Below, in pieces: positions 21,811-24,029 of a stretch of DNA of 24,029 bases (position 1 is its first letter; each line of letters starts with the position of its first letter). The position numbers and the translations under genes are program-made. Source of the DNA: an uncultured Actinomycetes bacterium. GTDB lineage: Bacteria; Actinomycetota; Acidimicrobiia; IMCC26256; PALSA-555. A model generated the notes under the pieces. The model worked only from the letters and a program-made list of their open reading frames with translations, was not told the DNA's origin and searched no databases. The stretch covers positions 1 to 24,029 of the forward strand of contig CALEYV010000165.1 of NCBI GenBank assembly GCA_937927875.1, given 5' to 3'.

Positions 21811-23190
21811 TCAGCCCTCGGCGGCTGGGCCGGCCTCGGGCTCGATGGCGGCGGGATCGGGGGCGTCGGCCGCGGCCGCGGTATCGAGCGTCCCGGCGGT
21901 GTCGGCGGCCGCGGTGGCCTCCTCGCCCGCCTCGGCCGACGGCTCGTCACCGGGCGGCCCGACGTAGTTGCCCTGCTCGTCGTAGGCGTGCTCGCCGAAC
22001 TGCTCCTGGTACTCGGCGGCGACGACGCCGCCCTCGGCCGCCTGCTTGATGGACAGCGAGATGCGGCGGCGCTCGAGGTCGATGTCGATGATCTTCACCC
22101 AGAGCTCCTCGCCCGGGGTGACGACCTGCTCCGGCGCCTCGACGTGGTGCCCGGCCATCTCCGAGATGTGGACGAGGCCCTCGATGCCCTCCCCGACCTG
22201 CACGAACGCACCGAAGGGAACGAGCTTGGTGACCCGCCCGTAGACGAGCTCGCCGACCTGGTGGCCGTCGGCGAACTCCTGCCACGGGTCCTGCTGGGTG
22301 GCCTTCAGGGAGAGCGAGATGCGCTCCCGGGACAGGTCGACGTCGAGGACCTGGACCGTCACCTCGTCGCCGACCTGCACCACCGAGCTGGGGTGGTCGA
22401 CGTGCTTCCAGGACAGCTCGGAGACGTGGACGAGGCCGTCCATGCCGCCGAGGTCGACGAAGGCGCCGAAGTTCACGACCGAGGACACGACGCCCTGGCG
22501 GATCTCGCCCGGCTTCAGGTTGGCGAGGAACTCGTCGCGCTGCTCGCGCTGGGTCTCCTCGAGGTAGGCCCGGCGGGACAGCACCACGTTGTTGCGGTTC
22601 TTGTCGAGCTCGATGATCTTGCACTCGAGGGTGCGCCCGACGAACGGCTGCAGGTCGCGTACGCGGCGCAGGTCGACAAGCGACGCGGGGAGGAAGCCCC
22701 GCAGCCCGATGTCGAGGATGAGCCCGCCCTTCACCACCTCGATGACGGGGCCTTCGACGATGCCGTCCTTCTCCTTGATCTCCTCGATGGTGCCCCACGC
22801 CCGCTCGTACTGGGCCCGCTTCTTCGAGAGGATGAGGCGGCCGTCCTTGTCCTCCTTGGTGAGGACCAGCGCCTCGAGCTCCTCGTCGAGGGACACGACC
22901 TCGCTGGGGTCGATGTCGTTGCGGATCGACAGCTCCCGCGACGGGATGACGCCCTCGGACTTGTAGCCGATGTCGAGGAGCACCTCGTCGCTGTCGATCT
23001 TGACGACCTTGCCGGTGACGATGTCACCGTCGTCGAACTCGACGATGGTCGCGTCGACGGCGTCGGAGAACGACTGGCCGCCGAGATCGTCGAGGACGAC
23101 GGGGGTGTCGTCGGTGGGTCCGCCGCCCGCGGGCGGATCCTCCTCGAGGACGGGGGCGCTGGTGCCGCCCGTCGCCTCCTGCTCCGACAA
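21811..23190 (-). CDS. rpsA: 30S ribosomal protein S1
   Basis: S1 binds mRNA on the small ribosomal subunit and helps initiation. The 459-residue protein has four S1 (OB-fold) domains at about 54-124, 142-207, 228-297 and 313-383. The third and fourth carry the typical VVNFGAFVDLGGMDGLVHVSELSW and LVPFGAFVQVGEGIEGLVHISEM, and ISLSLK/ISLSIK endings. Four domains plus an acidic Ala/Glu-rich tail (about 400-459) is the actinobacterial form, shorter than the six-domain E. coli protein. The start is a TTG (23190); no ATG or GTG lies nearby in frame and AGGT occurs 8 bases upstream. Two adjacent inverted repeats occupy the leader. Its usual neighbour coaE is displaced by the Tad genes. Confidence 0.96.
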   Translation of the reverse strand: MSEQEATGGTSAPVLEEDPPAGGGPTDDTPVVLDDLGGQSFSDAVDATIVEFDDGDIVTGKVVKIDSDEVLLDIGYKSEGVIPSRELSIRNDIDPSEVVSLDEELEALVLTKEDKDGRLILSKKRAQYERAWGTIEEIKEKDGIVEGPVIEVVKGGLILDIGLRGFLPASLVDLRRVRDLQPFVGRTLECKIIELDKNRNNVVLSRRAYLEETQREQRDEFLANLKPGEIRQGVVSSVVNFGAFVDLGGMDGLVHVSELSWKHVDHPSSVVQVGDEVTVQVLDVDLSRERISLSLKATQQDPWQEFADGHQVGELVYGRVTKLVPFGAFVQVGEGIEGLVHISEMAGHHVEAPEQVVTPGEELWVKIIDIDLERRRISLSIKQAAEGGVVAAEYQEQFGEHAYDEQGNYVGPPGDEPSAEAGEEATAAADTAGTLDTAAAADAPDPAAIEPEAGPAAEG

Positions 23191-23219
23191 CGTAGGGGAC
23201 CTGACTTTCGGACCTCGTC

Positions 23220-23241
23220 GCTCTCGTCCCGGGACGCGAGC
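23220..23241. repeat. Palindrome in the rpsA leader
   Basis: GCTCTCGTCCC and GGGACGCGAGC form a 22-base inverted repeat with one mismatched pair and no spacer, 30 bases upstream of the rpsA start. It directly abuts a second hairpin at 23242-23269. It could be an operator or part of a leader RNA structure. Confidence 0.5.
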
Positions 23242-23269
23242 GCCGGTGGCCTCGGTTGAGGCCGCCGGC
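23242..23269 (-). terminator. Strong hairpin between the methyltransferase gene and rpsA
   Basis: On the - strand the arms GCCGGCGGCCTC and GAGGCCACCGGC pair over 11 of 12 positions around an AACC loop, beginning 13 bases after the methyltransferase stop. Position and stability fit a transcription terminator without a U tract, common in high-GC actinobacteria. Being in the rpsA leader, it could instead be a regulatory structure. Confidence 0.5.
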
Positions 23270-23282
23270 CCAGGCTACAGGT

Positions 23283-24023
23283 TCACGCGCGTCGTCGTGC
23301 CAGCAGGAGCAGCTCGGGCTGGTCGACGTCGGGCGGCGCGGCGCGGTACCGGCCCGGTGTCACGCCGTGCACCGCGAGCACGTCGAGGCCGGAACGATCG
23401 GCGAGGAGCTCCAGCTCGCGCGCGGTGAAGCAGGTCGTCCAGAGGTCGGCGGTGCGCTCCTCGCCGGCCCGGTTGCGCAGCGTGGTCACCTCGTGGAGCA
23501 CCCCGGTGGCGGCGTCGAGGGTCTCGTCCGGCTCGAGGTGGCGGGCGGCGAACACGAGCGCGAAGGCGCTCACGGCCAGGGTGCCGCCCGGACGCACCGC
23601 GGCGGCGAGGCGCGCGAACACGTCGAGGTCGTCGCGGCCGCCGAGGAGCCCGAACCCGCCCTGGCAGAGGCAGATCGCGGCGTCGAACTCGCCCCGGTAC
23701 GGGAGGTCGCGCGCGTCGAGGACCTCGAAGCGGGCCGGCAGGTCGGAGGCCGCGGCGGCGGCGGTGGCGAGCTCCACGAAGTCCGGGGAGGCGTCGACGC
23801 CGGTCACCCGGATCCCGCGCCGGGCCAGCGCGAGCGCGTGGCGGCCGGGGCCGCAGCCGACGTCGAGGACGTGCTGGCCGGTCGCCAGCCCGAGCGCGTC
23901 GACGAGGAAGTCGACCTCCTGGTCGGTGCCCCGGGTGAACGCCATGACCCGGCCGGTGCCGGGCGCCCAGTAGGCGGGGCCGAGGAAGGCGGCCACCTCG
24001 TTGAACCAGGGCCCGGCCGCCAC
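23283..24023 (-). CDS. Class I SAM-dependent methyltransferase, start possibly beyond the window
   Basis: A methyltransferase of at least 246 residues. Motif I is HVLDVGCGPGRHALALARRG (51-70), the ribose-binding acid is in VTGVDASPDFVELA, and FEVLDARDLPYRGEFDAAICLCQGGFGLL and LAAAVRPGGTLAVSAF give the later motifs; the N-terminus WFNEVAAFLGPAYW resembles the Methyltransf_25/UbiE-like group. Substrate unknown. The visible start is a GTG at 24023, but the frame remains open to the window edge (GAG CGC GTG), so the true start may be further upstream. It is followed by the hairpin at 23242-23269 and then rpsA. Confidence 0.85.
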   Translation of the reverse strand: MAAGPWFNEVAAFLGPAYWAPGTGRVMAFTRGTDQEVDFLVDALGLATGQHVLDVGCGPGRHALALARRGIRVTGVDASPDFVELATAAAAASDLPARFEVLDARDLPYRGEFDAAICLCQGGFGLLGGRDDLDVFARLAAAVRPGGTLAVSAFALVFAARHLEPDETLDAATGVLHEVTTLRNRAGEERTADLWTTCFTARELELLADRSGLDVLAVHGVTPGRYRAAPPDVDQPELLLLARRRA

Positions 24024-24029
24024 GCGCTC

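Noticed and set aside
1..24029. CRISPR array, tRNA/rRNA genes, insertion sequences or phage genes
   Set aside because: No regularly spaced direct repeats, no recognisable tRNA or rRNA sequence, and no transposase, integrase or phage-like protein were seen on either strand. The Tn5 mosaic end at the left edge belongs to the library adapter, not a genomic transposon.

Overview
The window looks like the end of an assembled contig from a very GC-rich actinobacterium. GC content is roughly 70-75% by eye, third codon positions are strongly G/C, GTG starts are frequent, and open shadow frames cover most genes on the opposite strand. The block rpsA ... coaE-uvrB-...-uvrA is a classic actinobacterial neighbourhood. 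The family mix could fit a deep-branching class such as Acidimicrobiia, but that is inference. The first 42 bases are not genomic: they are an untrimmed Illumina Nextera adapter, including what matches a known i5 index.

Layout. (1) 1-42 adapter. (2) 43-743 (-) the N-terminal part of a GT87-type membrane mannosyltransferase-like protein, cut off by the adapter. (3) 744-947 an intergenic region with the likely nadA promoter and a structured leader, then nadA (948-2075, +). (4) 2079-9000 (-) a tightly coupled surface-polysaccharide operon, in transcription order: methyltransferase, GT-C-like membrane protein, polyprenyl-phosphate sugar-phosphate transferase, flippase and two GT2 glycosyltransferases. 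Most junctions overlap by 4 bases (GTGA or ATGA). (5) 9023-14652 (-) coaE-uvrB-uvrA, with a LexA box exactly in front of uvrA and -10 hexamers placed for leaderless transcripts. (6) 14767-21681 a Tad (Flp) pilus locus: the flp prepilin on the + strand, and cpaB-cpaE-cpaF-tadB-tadC plus a large GT-C-like membrane protein on the - strand. (7) 21811-23190 (-) rpsA, with two adjacent inverted repeats in its leader, preceded by a class I methyltransferase at the right edge.

How it works together. The Tad genes encode the motor (CpaF), inner-membrane platform (TadB/TadC), a localisation ATPase (CpaE), CpaB and the pilin. The flp gene and the cpaB operon are on opposite strands about 7 kb apart, yet each has CTCAAG, then 15-16 bases, then GCCGA(T/C)(A/G)A about 50 bases before its start codon. 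This suggests one sigma-28-like (FliA/WhiG-type) switch drives both. The polysaccharide operon has the enzymes for a lipid-linked glycan: initiation on the lipid carrier, chain extension by two GT2 enzymes, and flipping. No polymerase is recognised.

No rRNA, tRNA, CRISPR array, IS element or phage gene was seen. Most of the window is ordinary chromosomal content. The parts worth a second look are regulatory (nadA leader, LexA/leaderless uvrA, shared Tad promoters, rpsA leader), the Tad insertion between rpsA and coaE, and the adapter artefact.
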